Below the pieces are notes generated by a model. That model was not told the DNA's origin. It ran no database searches and saw nothing but the letters and a program-made list of their open reading frames with translations. A stretch of 64,000 nt of DNA from Insulibacter thermoxylanivorax (GTDB lineage: Bacteria > Bacillota > Bacilli > Paenibacillales > DA-C8), in NCBI RefSeq assembly GCF_015472005.1, contig NZ_BMAQ01000009.1, positions 62,001 to 126,000 of the forward strand. Direction: 5' to 3'. Every line of letters starts with the position of its first letter. The first letter of the stretch is position 1. Shown here piece by piece: positions 44,276 through 54,621 of this stretch. The position numbers were made by a program, and so were the translations under genes.

Positions 44276-45730
44276 TTACAGAATCGGTGATAACAAACGA
44301 GCAACCGATTCCCTTAAACGCAGCGAAAGCGGCCGCTGCTTATAAGCTTCAAGCGTCAACGGATCGCAATACTGCAAATCATCCAAGAAGATCTGCTCTA
44401 ACTTCGAAGCGGTCTGGCTGTCGTAGATGATCGCATTGCTCTCGAAGTTCAAGCGGAAGCTGCGGATATCCATGTTCGCTGTGCCGACGGTTGCGATCTT
44501 CCCGTCAACGACGATCGTCTTCGCATGGAGGAACCCCTTGCGGTAGACGTACAGAGATACGCCGACCTCCAGCATATGTTCAAAATAAGAGATCGACGCC
44601 CAATACACGAAGCGGTGATCCGGTTTGCCCGGCACCATCAAACGCACATCCACACCCGACAAGGCTGCGATCTTAAGGGCCGCATACATGCTCTCATCGG
44701 GGATAAAATAAGGGGTCTGAATATATACGCTCTTCTTCGCCGATGCGATCATCTTGATAAAGGCATTCTTGATCAGCTCTTCCGATTCATTAGGGCCGCT
44801 TGACAGAATCTGGATACCCGCCTGCCCCTTGGCCGGAACTATGGGGAAATATGCCCGTTCCAGCCCGATGTTCGCCTTCTTCGATACATTCCAATCCAAC
44901 AGAAACTGAACCTGCATCTGGCGAACGGCGCTGCCCTCAATTCTCAGATGCGTATCCCGCCAGTATCCGAACCGCGAATCCAAGCCGAGATATTCATCCC
45001 CCACGTTAAAGCCGCCGATATACCCCGTCATTCCGTCGATGATCACCAATTTGCGATGATTGCGATAATTCAGACGATGGCTCAGGGTCGGCAGTTTCAA
45101 AGGGAAGAAGTACGCTACTTCGCCGCCCGCTTCTCTTAGCCGATCAAAAAAAGAACGCGGCGTATGGATACAGCCAAGATGGTCGATCAGGAGCCTGACT
45201 TCCACGCCTTCGGCCGCTTTCCTCGCAAGTGCTTCGACCAGATTCTTGCCCAGATGATCGCCGCGGAAAATATAATACTGAACATGGATATGGTGCTTCG
45301 CCTGTTCGATCTTCTGGAACAGATCCGCAAATTTGTCGGTGCCGTCGGTGAAGATCTTCACGGAGTTATCTTGTGAGTACAGGGAATGCCCTGTGCGCAG
45401 ATTCATCTGAATGAGGTCCTTGTACGCCTCCGTATGCGGATCGTTGAACGCCAGATTGACCAGTTCTTCTTGCTGTCTGGTCACCAGCTGATTCGCCAAA
45501 GCAAGATGTTCTTCGGTTAAGCGATACACTTTGCGCCGGTTTAGATTCTGTCCGAAGAAGATATAGACGATGAAACCTATGCCGGGCAGAAACAACAACA
45601 CCAACAGCCATGCCCAAGTCACGGCGACGTTGCGCCGCTCCAAGAAGATGACCGTAACGGCAAACACGATGTTGATCACTAGGATCACAAGGGAAATCAC
45701 AGCCCCGGAATTCATCTCAGATGACTGCAT
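44276..45730 (-). CDS. cls: Cardiolipin synthase
   Basis: 484-residue phospholipase-D-family enzyme. Two N-terminal membrane helices (about 8-60) are followed by two HKD motifs: HRKLVIIDG near residue 225 and HAKTIVVDG near 403. It joins two phosphatidylglycerol molecules to cardiolipin at the membrane. Length agrees with bacterial ClsA. A second in-frame ATG lies at 45715. It lies just downstream of the Lia stress operon, which fits a role in membrane adaptation, but it probably has its own promoter. Confidence 0.95.
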   Translation of the reverse strand: MQSSEMNSGAVISLVILVINIVFAVTVIFLERRNVAVTWAWLLVLLFLPGIGFIVYIFFGQNLNRRKVYRLTEEHLALANQLVTRQQEELVNLAFNDPHTEAYKDLIQMNLRTGHSLYSQDNSVKIFTDGTDKFADLFQKIEQAKHHIHVQYYIFRGDHLGKNLVEALARKAAEGVEVRLLIDHLGCIHTPRSFFDRLREAGGEVAYFFPLKLPTLSHRLNYRNHRKLVIIDGMTGYIGGFNVGDEYLGLDSRFGYWRDTHLRIEGSAVRQMQVQFLLDWNVSKKANIGLERAYFPIVPAKGQAGIQILSSGPNESEELIKNAFIKMIASAKKSVYIQTPYFIPDESMYAALKIAALSGVDVRLMVPGKPDHRFVYWASISYFEHMLEVGVSLYVYRKGFLHAKTIVVDGKIATVGTANMDIRSFRLNFESNAIIYDSQTASKLEQIFLDDLQYCDPLTLEAYKQRPLSLRLRESVARLLSPIL

Positions 45731-45856
45731 CCTTTCTCAAAGCTATACTGCTATCGTCTTCTACTAGTCCGCATTGTCATATATTCCCAGTCCATCATAC
45801 GACTTCATGCTGTTATTCCTCTTAGTCATCTATCTCACTCGTCTTCCGACTTCCGT

Positions 45857-46504
45857 TCAATCCTCCGCCAATCCATGCTTAAAGGCATAGATTGCTGCCT
45901 GTGTGCGGTCTTCCACGCCGAGCTTCGCGAGGATATTCGTGACATGGAACTTCACCGTCTTCACGCCGATCACCAGCTCATCCGCGACCTCTTGGTTGGA
46001 CTTGCCCTTGGCGATCAAACGAAGCACTTCCATCTCCCGCTCCGTCAGGTCCTCATGCGGCAGATGTTCAGCGGGCTTGCGGAAGCGGTTCATGATCTTC
46101 GATGCCACTTGCGCTTCCAAGACCGGCTGACCCTTCACCGCTTGCCGGATCGCCTGCGCGATCTCATGCGCCCGGGAGGTCTTCAGCAGATAGCTGAAAG
46201 CCCCCGCTTCGATCACTGGATAGATCTTCTCATCGTCGATGTAGCTCGTCAGCACGATGACTTTGCAATCGGGCAGCTCTTTCAACAAACAGCGAGTCGT
46301 CTCGATCCCATCCATGCCGTCCATGACGAGGTCCATAAGCACCACATCGGGTTTGTATTGCACAGCTAAGCGGATGCCCTCTTCACCGTTTGACGCCTCG
46401 CCGACGAGGTCGATGTCCTCTTCCGTTCCCAGCACGGCTGACAAGCCGATGCGAACCATCTCGTGGTCATCCACCAGCAGCACTTTAATCTTGTCCTTGC
46501 TCAT
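45857..46504 (-). CDS. liaR: Response regulator LiaR
   Basis: 215-residue NarL-type response regulator. Receiver with phosphorylatable Asp in [13 protein letters not shown] and a LuxR-type helix-turn-helix ([25 protein letters not shown], shortened core [11 protein letters not shown]). Start choice: a GTG at 46513 and this ATG both overlap the liaS stop. It is the last gene of the Lia operon and probably activates the promoter upstream of 50579. Confidence 0.94.
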   Translation of the reverse strand: MSKDKIKVLLVDDHEMVRIGLSAVLGTEEDIDLVGEASNGEEGIRLAVQYKPDVVLMDLVMDGMDGIETTRCLLKELPDCKVIVLTSYIDDEKIYPVIEAGAFSYLLKTSRAHEIAQAIRQAVKGQPVLEAQVASKIMNRFRKPAEHLPHEDLTEREMEVLRLIAKGKSNQEVADELVIGVKTVKFHVTNILAKLGVEDRTQAAIYAFKHGLAED

Positions 46505-47558
46505 CCGAACCACTTACTCCTTCTATTAGGATCGGTACGCGGATATCGATCCGCGTTCCCCTGCCAGGTGCTGACAGGATCTGAATCGATCCGCCGATTT
46601 CGTTCACTCTCTCCTGCATCGAGATGATACCGTAGGAGGCGGATTTCTTCACTTCCATATCAAATCCAACGCCGTTATCCCGTATGAACAGACGAACATA
46701 GTCTTGCCTGCGCTGCAGGCGCAGCTCAATCTTATCGGCGCGTGAATGTCGCAGGGAATTGGACAAGGCCTCCTGCGCGATGCGGAACAGATGATCCTCG
46801 ATACCCCGCGGCAGCTGCACCTCATCGTCCATCTCAAACTGAATTCCGATCGGTACTTTGGCTCTCAGTTCCTGAATCAGCTCATACAAGCCCTGCGCAA
46901 GCCCCTTGCCCTCCAGATGGACCGGCCGCAAGTGAAGCAGCAAAGCGCGCATCTCCGATTGGGCCACGGAAGCCATCTCCTCGATGAGCGCCACTTGCCG
47001 CTGCGCTTTTGCGAAGTCCTTGTCCATCGTGCGGCCGAGCGCCGTCGCCGTCATGGAGATCGCGAACAACTGCTGGCTGACCGCATCGTGCAGTTCCCGC
47101 GCCAGTCGCTGCCGCTCTTCCGTAACCGCGGAGTAGCGCACCCGCTCCGCCAGCTCAGCGTTATTCGCCGATAACCGCTGCAAGGAAGTTACCTGTTCTT
47201 CCCATTTCTTGCTGATCCGCCCGAGCTGTTCGCCGAGTCGCCCGATCTCGTCTTCGCCGAGATCAGGTACCGCTCTAGTCAGATTCCCCTTCTCCAACAT
47301 CAGCATCGACTCGGACAACACCTCGAGCCGTCGTTTGATCTTGCTGCTCTGCCAATAGCCGTAGAACGCTCCCAGTCCGAATACGATCAGGGCGATCGTC
47401 AGCCCGTTCCTCAGGACATCGAGCCAGTGCCCATCCAGTTCGAAATAATCATAGATGTAGAGAAGATACAGAATCACCGCCGTCAACAGCAGGCTGAACA
47501 GGATCGCGCTGCCCATGCTGCGCCATATCATATTCGTCAATCTGCGTCCGCGGTTCAT
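46485..47558 (-). CDS. liaS: Sensor histidine kinase LiaS
   Basis: 357-residue NarX-type kinase: two membrane helices (about 10-75) with a short outside loop, a HAMP linker, the HisKA_3 dimer domain with phospho-acceptor in [15 protein letters not shown] and HATPase_c with GVGFDMEV. The short outside loop is typical of intramembrane-sensing kinases that respond to envelope damage. The ATG at 47558 is preferred over the one at 47585 because AAGGAGGG stands before it. Confidence 0.93.
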   Translation of the reverse strand: MNRGRRLTNMIWRSMGSAILFSLLLTAVILYLLYIYDYFELDGHWLDVLRNGLTIALIVFGLGAFYGYWQSSKIKRRLEVLSESMLMLEKGNLTRAVPDLGEDEIGRLGEQLGRISKKWEEQVTSLQRLSANNAELAERVRYSAVTEERQRLARELHDAVSQQLFAISMTATALGRTMDKDFAKAQRQVALIEEMASVAQSEMRALLLHLRPVHLEGKGLAQGLYELIQELRAKVPIGIQFEMDDEVQLPRGIEDHLFRIAQEALSNSLRHSRADKIELRLQRRQDYVRLFIRDNGVGFDMEVKKSASYGIISMQERVNEIGGSIQILSAPGRGTRIDIRVPILIEGVSGSDEQGQD

Positions 47559-47584
47559 CCCTGTACCCTCCTTCATGCCTGTCA

Positions 47585-48235
47585 TTACAGCACGGTCACA
47601 TTCACATCACCGACTACATAGGACAATGTAATGTTCACTTTGTGCTCTGCCGTATCATAATTCAGCGACTGCCAGGTCATCTTCGTGACCAGGCCGTCCT
47701 GCTGTTCCAGTCCGATCTTCGTCTGACCGATGAGGATGATGGACTGGATATGCACCCCGATATCATCGGGCACGATGATATCGATGTCACCTACGACACC
47801 TTGCAGAAGGAGCGTCGTCTCCGGCTCCTCGATGATCGCCAGCGACAAGTCCAGATTCATCTCGCCGACGATCGACCATACGGCCATGTTCTGAAGCACC
47901 CAAGGTTCTTTATTCCAACGGATGCTTTCCAATATATTATGTCTTTGCGTATAAGATGGATTGCCTTGCAGCTGATTCGATCGCACCAGATAGTAGCCGA
48001 AGGAGATGAGAATCACGGCAAAGACAATGGACAGATGACTCAGCGCCAAGAACATCAGCCCGATCCCAATCAGCACATAGCCAGTGCGATTCTCGCCGCT
48101 CTTCAGCTTATAGATGCCGAGACCGACGACCAGGATCGCCGTAACCGTAAAATACCCGATGAGATTCCCCAGAAGTATATATAGGCCTGCACCGATTAAG
48201 ACCAGGGCGGTATTGCGGTTGCGCAGATTGTCCAT
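47585..48235 (-). CDS. liaF: LiaF, negative regulator of LiaRS
   Basis: 216-residue protein with four N-terminal membrane segments and a C-terminal beta-rich LiaF domain (from about 125: VGEMNLDLSLAII, VVGDIDIIVPDDIGV, VVGDVNVTVL). LiaF holds the LiaS kinase inactive in unstressed cells. The ATG at 48235 has GAGGAGGTG upstream; a longer frame to 48280 is unlikely. Confidence 0.93.
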   Translation of the reverse strand: MDNLRNRNTALVLIGAGLYILLGNLIGYFTVTAILVVGLGIYKLKSGENRTGYVLIGIGLMFLALSHLSIVFAVILISFGYYLVRSNQLQGNPSYTQRHNILESIRWNKEPWVLQNMAVWSIVGEMNLDLSLAIIEEPETTLLLQGVVGDIDIIVPDDIGVHIQSIILIGQTKIGLEQQDGLVTKMTWQSLNYDTAEHKVNITLSYVVGDVNVTVL

Positions 48236-48326
48236 GCCGTTCACCTCCTCGCTGGAAAGGTCAAGCCATAGGCTTGACACGCGCTATGGCTCGACTAACT
48301 TTTAGCATATCATATCTTCTTAGGAC

Positions 48327-49019
48327 TTAAAATCCATCACTTCTTAGAGATCCTGCAGCAAGCTTCTCGCGAAGTGCGTTCATCTCAGCTTCTACTTTCT
48401 CTTGACGGACCAGATCAGCTTGCGGGTTAACGGTACTTCCCCCTGTGTAAGGGAGCTTGCTGATCTCCGCCTCCACTTCCATCTGGATGATCTTCTCCTC
48501 CATCCGTTGGAAGCCGATCGCTGCGGTGCCTGCACCGATTTGGTTCGATGCTGTCACCTGCGCCATCTGCTTCTTGGCTTTTGCGAGTTGTGCGCGGCTG
48601 ACCAGTTCATTGCGCTTATTGCGCATCTGATAGAATTGGTTCTTCATATCATGCAGCTGCTGCATGAGTTCATCCGCTTGTGCCTTGGATGCCGCATGCA
48701 TCTCCTCCAGCTCCGCTGCCTTCTCCGCATAGTGCAGCTTCTCTTCCAGCGCTTGCTTCGCCGTCGCCTCCTGGCCTTGTATCAGCGCGTCGATTGCTTG
48801 TTGTTCGCGCTCCTGCACCAGGCGGTTCAACTCATCAAGGCGCTGCTTCAGCCGGCGTTCATTCGCCATCTGCTTGGCAACGGTCACTTCCGCCTTCGCG
48901 ATTTCCTCCTCCATATCGCGGATGTAATGATTTAACATCTTGATCGGATCTTCCACCTTATCCAGCAGATCATTGATCGACGCCTTCGTCATGTCCTTAA
49001 TCCGTTGAAATACTCCCAT
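48327..49019 (-). CDS. liaH: PspA/LiaH-type membrane-stress protein, first paralogue
   Basis: 230-residue coiled-coil protein of the PspA/IM30 family. It begins [20 protein letters not shown], with the amphipathic N-terminal helix, and is almost wholly helical, with the typical [13 protein letters not shown] segment. It forms large oligomers that protect the membrane. Its start lies 2 bp after the pspC stop. A second PspA stands three genes upstream at 49543. Confidence 0.94.
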   Translation of the reverse strand: MGVFQRIKDMTKASINDLLDKVEDPIKMLNHYIRDMEEEIAKAEVTVAKQMANERRLKQRLDELNRLVQEREQQAIDALIQGQEATAKQALEEKLHYAEKAAELEEMHAASKAQADELMQQLHDMKNQFYQMRNKRNELVSRAQLAKAKKQMAQVTASNQIGAGTAAIGFQRMEEKIIQMEVEAEISKLPYTGGSTVNPQADLVRQEKVEAEMNALREKLAAGSLRSDGF

Positions 49020-49021
49020 CG

Positions 49022-49546
49022 TTAAATATCTCCTTTCTCCTGATTGTTTTTGTTATTCATCTGTCGTCCAGCTTGACTTTCATATTGGGCCAAGCGCTTC
49101 TTGAGTTCCTCAATCTCCTTGCGCAGCGCTTTGGTCTCCACCTCGCGCATCATCTTGTCCAGCTCATCCTCGGCTTGTGCGGAGGAAGCTGCCTGGTCGT
49201 CGCTTGCGGGACCGCTTTGCGGACCGCCGTTCCAGACGCCCTTATAAGCATGTTTGTGCTTCGCAGAGCCGTCTCCCCAGAACGAGAACCAAGACTGGCC
49301 GCCGTGCGGTCCATTGGAAGCAGGACCGAAGTTGAAGGTTGTCTTCGCATCATAGCCGCCTGGCTCCTCCGGGATGACCAGCCCGGCGATGACATACAGC
49401 AGGATCACCGTACCGCCGGAGAAGACCGCTCCAACGACTGCGACGATGCGAAGCAGCGTGGAATCGACTTGCAAGAGCTCGCCCAGGCCGCCGCAGACTC
49501 CGAATATTTTGCGATCCGTTGCGGATCTGTACAGTTTGGCCGTCAT
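49022..49546 (-). CDS. pspC: PspC-domain protein
   Basis: 174-residue protein with an N-terminal PspC domain ([19 protein letters not shown], membrane helix [20 protein letters not shown], ending PEEPGG) and a C-terminal coiled coil (about 125-165). PspC proteins sense or relay membrane stress to PspA. It lies between the two pspA paralogues, overlapping the upstream one by 4 bp. Confidence 0.93.
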   Translation of the reverse strand: MTAKLYRSATDRKIFGVCGGLGELLQVDSTLLRIVAVVGAVFSGGTVILLYVIAGLVIPEEPGGYDAKTTFNFGPASNGPHGGQSWFSFWGDGSAKHKHAYKGVWNGGPQSGPASDDQAASSAQAEDELDKMMREVETKALRKEIEELKKRLAQYESQAGRQMNNKNNQEKGDI

Positions 49547-50220
49547 TTGCCTGCTCCCTCCTTCTCCAATCGTTCTTTCAGCTTCTGCAGTTCTTGCTCC
49601 AGCGTGCTCTTCAGTACGGAACCCGCTTGATAGATCGTCTCTTCCGTCATGCGGCGCAGTTCGCGCAGGGTCATCGTCTCCATCTCCAGATCCGATACGC
49701 GGTCTTCCAACCGGCGGAACGCGCTTTCCGTGCTTCTCCAGCCGGCTTGGTGCATCCTCTCATTCATGCGCTGCCTTAGGCGAATCGATTCCATGCGAGC
49801 CGCATAATACTGCCGTTTGGACAACACTTCCTCGTATTCGGTTCGTAAGGTAGCCAGCTCTTGCGTGAGTTCAGCGACATTCGACTTCGCTTGCTCGTAC
49901 AATCCCTTATACTGCTGGGCCTTCTCCTCGTTAAGCAATTTGTCTTGCAGCGCCAGCCTTGCGATCTCCTCCTCGCCCGCCTTCAGCGCCACGCTCGCCT
50001 GCTGTTCCCGCTTCTCGGCCAGCAGGCCGGCCTGCAAGTACTGCTCACGCATCGCTTCCATATGACGAGCGCACTGATTGTACAGCTGTTCCGTCTGCAT
50101 GATCTGTTCTCTTCGCGCTGTCAGGAACTCATCGATCAACTTCACCGGGTCTTCAGCGCGCTCCAGTCGATCATTCAGGTTAGCGACGGTGATATCCCGG
50201 ATCCTCTTCATCACGCTCAT
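49543..50220 (-). CDS. PspA/IM30-family protein, second paralogue
   Basis: 225-residue PspA-family coiled-coil protein beginning [20 protein letters not shown]. It shares the plan of the other paralogue at 48327 but has clearly diverged from it. The sequence [12 protein letters not shown] after the first helix is characteristic. Two PspA proteins in one operon could form mixed oligomers; this is an inference. Confidence 0.92.
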   Translation of the reverse strand: MSVMKRIRDITVANLNDRLERAEDPVKLIDEFLTARREQIMQTEQLYNQCARHMEAMREQYLQAGLLAEKREQQASVALKAGEEEIARLALQDKLLNEEKAQQYKGLYEQAKSNVAELTQELATLRTEYEEVLSKRQYYAARMESIRLRQRMNERMHQAGWRSTESAFRRLEDRVSDLEMETMTLRELRRMTEETIYQAGSVLKSTLEQELQKLKERLEKEGAGK

Positions 50221-50279
50221 CGATCACACTCCTCCTTCTAATAGTCATGGATTGGTTTGCAGCTATATCTTGATATCCT

Positions 50280-50579
50280 CTAGATGGTCCTGTTCTGTTG
50301 CTTCAACATATGCACCCCGTACAGGATCAACGCGGCAGCGATCAGCCAGCCGATCAGCCCCGCTAATTTGCCGAAGAGGATGAGTCCGCCCAGAATGGCC
50401 AGCGGCCAACCGATGAAACCGCTGCGGTGTTTGATCAGGGTATAGCCAAGCACGAGCAAGATGATCGAGAAGATCCAACTCGTGAGACCTCCGAACCCGA
50501 AGCCGATCTTATGGAGTAAGATCAGTGCTCCGACGGCGATCAGGATGACTGCAATACCCGTTTTGCGATTCGTGCTCAA
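50280..50579 (-). CDS. Small LiaI-like membrane protein
   Basis: 99-residue membrane protein with three or four hydrophobic segments (GIAVILIAVGALILLHKIGF and following), matching the small membrane proteins at the head of Lia/Psp operons (LiaI/DUF5668 class). LiaI anchors PspA-like LiaH to the membrane in B. subtilis, so a similar role is likely here. The start is TTG, with AAGGCGGTG upstream. It is the first gene of the operon. Confidence 0.82.
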   Translation of the reverse strand: MSTNRKTGIAVILIAVGALILLHKIGFGFGGLTSWIFSIILLVLGYTLIKHRSGFIGWPLAILGGLILFGKLAGLIGWLIAAALILYGVHMLKQQNRTI

Positions 50580-50623
50580 TGTCGTTCACCGCCTTTCCGA
50601 CTGTCGTCGATCTTTCTGTCTTT

Positions 50624-50687
50624 ATTCTAGGGGAAGCAAGCTCTCGCCAAAACGGACCGGGGATGGTTTTTGACCTCGACTTTGGTC
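50624..50687 (-). promoter_or_regulatory. Lia operon promoter and upstream dyad
   Basis: TAGAAT -10 (50624-50629, minus strand) with a weak -35 (TTTTGG). A dyad GACC-N8-GGTC lies at 50672-50687, centred near -62 of the inferred start, a suitable place for a LiaR dimer. I cannot confirm a LiaR consensus. Confidence 0.45.
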
Positions 50688-50732
50688 GGGGTTGTCCTCC
50701 GGTCTGCAGTTCAGTAACGCCGATCAGACACC

Positions 50733-50764
50733 AAAAAAGCAGGCCCCCTCTCGGGTTCCTGCTT
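50733..50764 (-). terminator. Terminator after yteR
   Basis: AAGCAGG and CCTGCTT arms, followed by TTTTTT on the minus strand. Confidence 0.9.
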
Positions 50765-50806
50765 GCCTTGAACACTCCATATTCAACGTATAATACCCTG
50801 CCGTGC

Positions 50807-51850
50807 TTAATCAGCCTTCTCCTTCCTCTCAAGCACCTCGACGATGGATGCCAAGAAGGCCAGCGCCAATCCCTGCCCCCAACCCTGCGCCCACTTGCGG
50901 TCGATGTTGAGATAACCTTGGATATCCTTCATCACCGCGGTACCGCCGGATACGTTCAGCACCCGTCCGTTGTCCGCGATGTTATCCAGGATCCCTTGGA
51001 GCGCCTTCTGCACATACTTCGAATGCATCGGGTTGCCGTTCTCGACCATCGCTGCCGCAATGCCGGCCGAAGCGGAGACCTCGCTGTAGGATTCCGGATA
51101 GTCCAGCACCGTTCCCCACAGACCATCCTCCCTCTGCAGATTCTTCAGAGCGGCGAGCTGATCGCGCAGCGAACTCCAGATATGCATCATCGGCGGATAC
51201 AGGTATGCCTCGGGCAGGATCTTCGCCGCACGAGCCATCGTATAAGCCGCCCAAGCATTGGCGCGGCCCCAATAGATGCCGGACATATGGTCCTTGGTGA
51301 TATGGTTATAGCCGTGATACCAGATACCGGTGTTCTCATCCTGCAGGTAATTGATATGCCAATAGAATTGATGCAGCGCATCGTTGATCAGACGTTTCTC
51401 ATCCAATAGAATACCTACCCGCAGCATAAAGTATGCCGCCATGAATAAGGTGTCCGCCCAAGCCTGTTCAGGGAAATCGTTTTTGGACGAAACCGTATGC
51501 TGCAGCACGCGGTCCCCGAACCGCAGGGCATGGTTCTCCAGATAATCGATCTTGCTCATGATCAGGTCCAGGTACTTCTGGTCCTTCGTGTGCGCATACA
51601 GCGTGAGCAGCATGTGACCCATCGCGCATGTATTCACGGTCCATACCGGCAGTCCGACCTCGATATACTCATCACAGAAGGCCTTCATCCGCTCGATGTA
51701 TGATTCTTCACCCGTTGCTTCATAAGCGCGGCTAATCCCATAATAGGCAACCCCGCACGGCCAATCCCAGGTCAGATCCATATTCAGTGTATAATCGACT
51801 ACCCGCCCGATCGTCTGCTTCAGTTCCTTCGTATCCGCTTGCAGTTTCAA
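50807..51850 (-). CDS. yteR: Unsaturated rhamnogalacturonyl hydrolase, GH105 (YteR-like)
   Basis: 347-residue (alpha/alpha)6-barrel glycosidase of family GH105/GH88. The catalytic aspartate lies in QAWADTLFMAAYF, and WGRANAW and GWGQGLALAFL are family stretches. It removes the unsaturated galacturonyl residue left by rhamnogalacturonan lyases from imported oligosaccharides; no signal peptide is present, so it is cytoplasmic. The frame is open to 51907 from a TTG; the TTG at 51850 has CAGGAGGG upstream and is preferred. It is the last gene of the yteP-ytcP-ytcQ operon. Confidence 0.9.
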   Translation of the reverse strand: MKLQADTKELKQTIGRVVDYTLNMDLTWDWPCGVAYYGISRAYEATGEESYIERMKAFCDEYIEVGLPVWTVNTCAMGHMLLTLYAHTKDQKYLDLIMSKIDYLENHALRFGDRVLQHTVSSKNDFPEQAWADTLFMAAYFMLRVGILLDEKRLINDALHQFYWHINYLQDENTGIWYHGYNHITKDHMSGIYWGRANAWAAYTMARAAKILPEAYLYPPMMHIWSSLRDQLAALKNLQREDGLWGTVLDYPESYSEVSASAGIAAAMVENGNPMHSKYVQKALQGILDNIADNGRVLNVSGGTAVMKDIQGYLNIDRKWAQGWGQGLALAFLASIVEVLERKEKAD

Positions 51851-52004
51851 CCTCGTTCCCTCCTGCACGTTGTCTTGATTCTCGTCGTCGCTCCATGTGA
51901 TCTCCAAGTGCCCGTCTCCCCAATCTGCTTCTCACCAATCTGCCTATAGAGCTGATAGAGCGTCTAAAGCCCCCGCTGCAGCAGGGGCTCCGGACGAATG
52001 ACGA

Positions 52005-53660
52005 TTATTGAATGATATGTCCTGCGTCATAAGCCGCCTTCTTCTCATCCAGGATCTCTTGGTATCCTGCATCGAGGAAGGTTTGCTTCGCTTGCTCATA
52101 CTTCTGATCGAATTGCTCCGGCGAAGACATGACGATATCCAGATACAACTCTTGGAAGAGGTTGTTCAGATCCGCTTTGTACTTCGCCACGGATTCGATC
52201 GGAACGGTGAACAGCGGGTCCGGGTAGTAGTATTCGATAACCTCGTCTCTGTACCTCATCATATCTTCGACGATGTACTCATATCCCGGCGGCGACCAGA
52301 AGCTCTTGAGCACCTTCTTCGTCTCCTCTTCCGAACCATAGGTCGGAGCTTCGATGACCAGGCACCAGTAGTCCTTGTTGTTGTTCGGCGACAACTTCGC
52401 TTCGCCGTCGTAGCTGTCATTCTTCACAGGAATGCCTTCTTCATTAAGCGTATAGGTTTCGCCTTCCGGGCCGTTCTGCAAGTAGAACAGGTTATCCGGC
52501 TGAATCATCCACTCTAGATACAGCCATACGGCGATGCGCTCGAGATCGGAGGATTCATGGTTGATTCCCATGATCATACCGAACGGCCAGTCGAGACGTC
52601 CTTGCGGTACGCCGCCCTCAGGCACTCCGGAGTAAGGAGGCAGCACTGCAAACTCTGCTTCCGGATTGTTCTTCAGCGTAGCTTCGAAGATATCCGTGTT
52701 GCTTGTGATGTACTCCCCATACGTACCCGTTCTTCCTGCGACGAACTCTGCCTTCACCTTGTTGTGGTCATCGCGCAGATAGAACTCTTGGTCGATGAGG
52801 CCGTTGTTATACTGATAGTTCAAGTTGCGCAGCCATTTCTCCGTTGCTTCCGTTGTGAAGTCTGCTACGGACAGGTCCGTATACAGGGCATGCTTCTCCG
52901 GATCTACCGGCCACTCGCGGAATGCGTAGCTGTAGTTGAACACGTCTTTCTGCAGCGAACCGCCCGCAACACCCAAACCTGCTTCCTTCCACTTCTCCAA
53001 CATCTCATTGAACTTCTCCAGAGATGTCAGATCTTCAACCTTCATACCGACGGCTTCCACCCAATCTTTGCGGATGATGCCGACCCAGTTGCTGACGTTC
53101 GGACGCTCCGCAAAGAAGAAGACATGTTGTCCTTCAACTTCACCGTATTTGAGGATCGTATCCTTCATCTTCTCCCAGTATGTCGGAGCATAATGCGCGA
53201 TCTCATCGAGATCCAGCGGCTGCATGACTTCCTCGCTGTAGTACGCCAGTGCTTGCGGCATATCATAGTGGAAGATGATATCCGGCGCCTTGCGCGCAGC
53301 AAGCAGCTGTTGGAAGTCCTGTACTTCTGTGGAGCGGCCGATCGGTACAAACTTGACATCTACGTTGTACTTCTCGCCGAACTCCTGCTGGATCCAGCGG
53401 GTATAGTAGTTGTCCGCTACGTTCCAGCCTTCGAAGGCACGGTCATACACAGGGATCTCCAGTGTTACCCGCTCAGGGAACCCGTTGCGGTAATCCACCT
53501 CTTCACCTGCGTTATTGTTCGTGCTCGTCGAAGGAGTGTTCGCATTCGAATTACTATTCGACGGCGAATCATTCTTGCCCGAGCACCCTGCCAGCAATCC
53601 CAGCAGCAGGACTGCAATGGCCAATAGTGAGAATGCCCTCTTCTTACTCAGTGAACTCAT
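52005..53660 (-). CDS. ytcQ: Oligosaccharide-binding lipoprotein, YtcQ-like
   Basis: 551-residue lipoprotein with lipobox LLAGCSG (cysteine near 26), an asparagine/serine-rich linker and the family 1 binding fold. Order and neighbours (YteP- and YtcP-type permeases upstream, YteR-type hydrolase downstream) match the B. subtilis rhamnogalacturonide transporter. The ligand is inferred from that match. Confidence 0.88.
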   Translation of the reverse strand: MSSLSKKRAFSLLAIAVLLLGLLAGCSGKNDSPSNSNSNANTPSTSTNNNAGEEVDYRNGFPERVTLEIPVYDRAFEGWNVADNYYTRWIQQEFGEKYNVDVKFVPIGRSTEVQDFQQLLAARKAPDIIFHYDMPQALAYYSEEVMQPLDLDEIAHYAPTYWEKMKDTILKYGEVEGQHVFFFAERPNVSNWVGIIRKDWVEAVGMKVEDLTSLEKFNEMLEKWKEAGLGVAGGSLQKDVFNYSYAFREWPVDPEKHALYTDLSVADFTTEATEKWLRNLNYQYNNGLIDQEFYLRDDHNKVKAEFVAGRTGTYGEYITSNTDIFEATLKNNPEAEFAVLPPYSGVPEGGVPQGRLDWPFGMIMGINHESSDLERIAVWLYLEWMIQPDNLFYLQNGPEGETYTLNEEGIPVKNDSYDGEAKLSPNNNKDYWCLVIEAPTYGSEEETKKVLKSFWSPPGYEYIVEDMMRYRDEVIEYYYPDPLFTVPIESVAKYKADLNNLFQELYLDIVMSSPEQFDQKYEQAKQTFLDAGYQEILDEKKAAYDAGHIIQ

Positions 53661-53707
53661 ATCCTTTCCCCCTTAATTGATGTTGATATATATGAAGGAA
53701 AAATTGC

Positions 53708-54607
53708 TTACTCCTTAATCGCACCAAGCATAACGCCTTGTACAAAGTACTTCTGAATGAAAGGATATACACAAAGGATCGGCAAGGTTGCAAACACAAC
53801 CACGGACGCCTTCAACACTTCAGGATTGCTTAAGTTGACGTTGGTCATCTCAAGCTGGAAACTCTCGCTCGCTTGTACGACCAAATAGTACAGTTTGAGC
53901 TGCAATGGGCGCAGCGATGTTTCGTGTTTGATGTAGAACAAGGCGTCTTGATACAGGTTCCATCTGCCGACCGCATAGAACAGGGACAGGGTAGCGATGA
54001 TCGGCTTGGAAAGCGGCAGCACGATCGTCGTCAAGATTCGAAAATGCCCTGCTCCGTCGATCCTCGCAGCTTCCTCCAGACTATCCGGGATATTGCTCCT
54101 AATCGATGTTCTCATGATCAGAAGGTTAAAGGCGCTGAATGCCCCCGGCAAGATGAGCGACCATAACGTATCCAGCAAGCCTAAGTTGCTTACATTGAGA
54201 TAATCGGGAATCATCCCGGCGTGGAAGATCAGCGTAAACATGAAGAGGTAGCTGAAGAAGGTGCCGCCTCGCAAATTTCGCCGTGAAAGCGGATACGCTG
54301 CACAGGTCGTGATGATCATCCCTAGTACGGTGAATGCTGTGGTTACGATTACGGACACATACAAGGACCGGACGATGCTGGCATCTGCCAGGATCTTATG
54401 ATAGGCCTCCAGAGTGAATCCCTTCGGCCAAAGGAACACTTTGTTCGCGATGACATAAGCATCCGTACTTAATGACTTCGCGACCACATGGACGAATGGC
54501 AACAAACAGAGAAGTGATGCGATAGCTATTGTCGTGTAGATTGCTGCATCCACTGCACCAAAACGTCTGACGCGTTTTACAGCTTTGCTGCTTCCGGAAC
54601 CTTGCAT
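53708..54607 (-). CDS. ytcP: Carbohydrate ABC transporter permease, YtcP/LplC-like
   Basis: 299-residue CUT1-type permease with six membrane segments. EAA loop EEAARIDGAGHFRILTTIVLP and the terminal FVQGVMLGAIKE identify the LplC/YtcP branch. It is 14 bp downstream of the YteP-like permease gene. Confidence 0.92.
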   Translation of the reverse strand: MQGSGSSKAVKRVRRFGAVDAAIYTTIAIASLLCLLPFVHVVAKSLSTDAYVIANKVFLWPKGFTLEAYHKILADASIVRSLYVSVIVTTAFTVLGMIITTCAAYPLSRRNLRGGTFFSYLFMFTLIFHAGMIPDYLNVSNLGLLDTLWSLILPGAFSAFNLLIMRTSIRSNIPDSLEEAARIDGAGHFRILTTIVLPLSKPIIATLSLFYAVGRWNLYQDALFYIKHETSLRPLQLKLYYLVVQASESFQLEMTNVNLSNPEVLKASVVVFATLPILCVYPFIQKYFVQGVMLGAIKE

Positions 54608-54621
54608 GGTTCACCTCCTCC

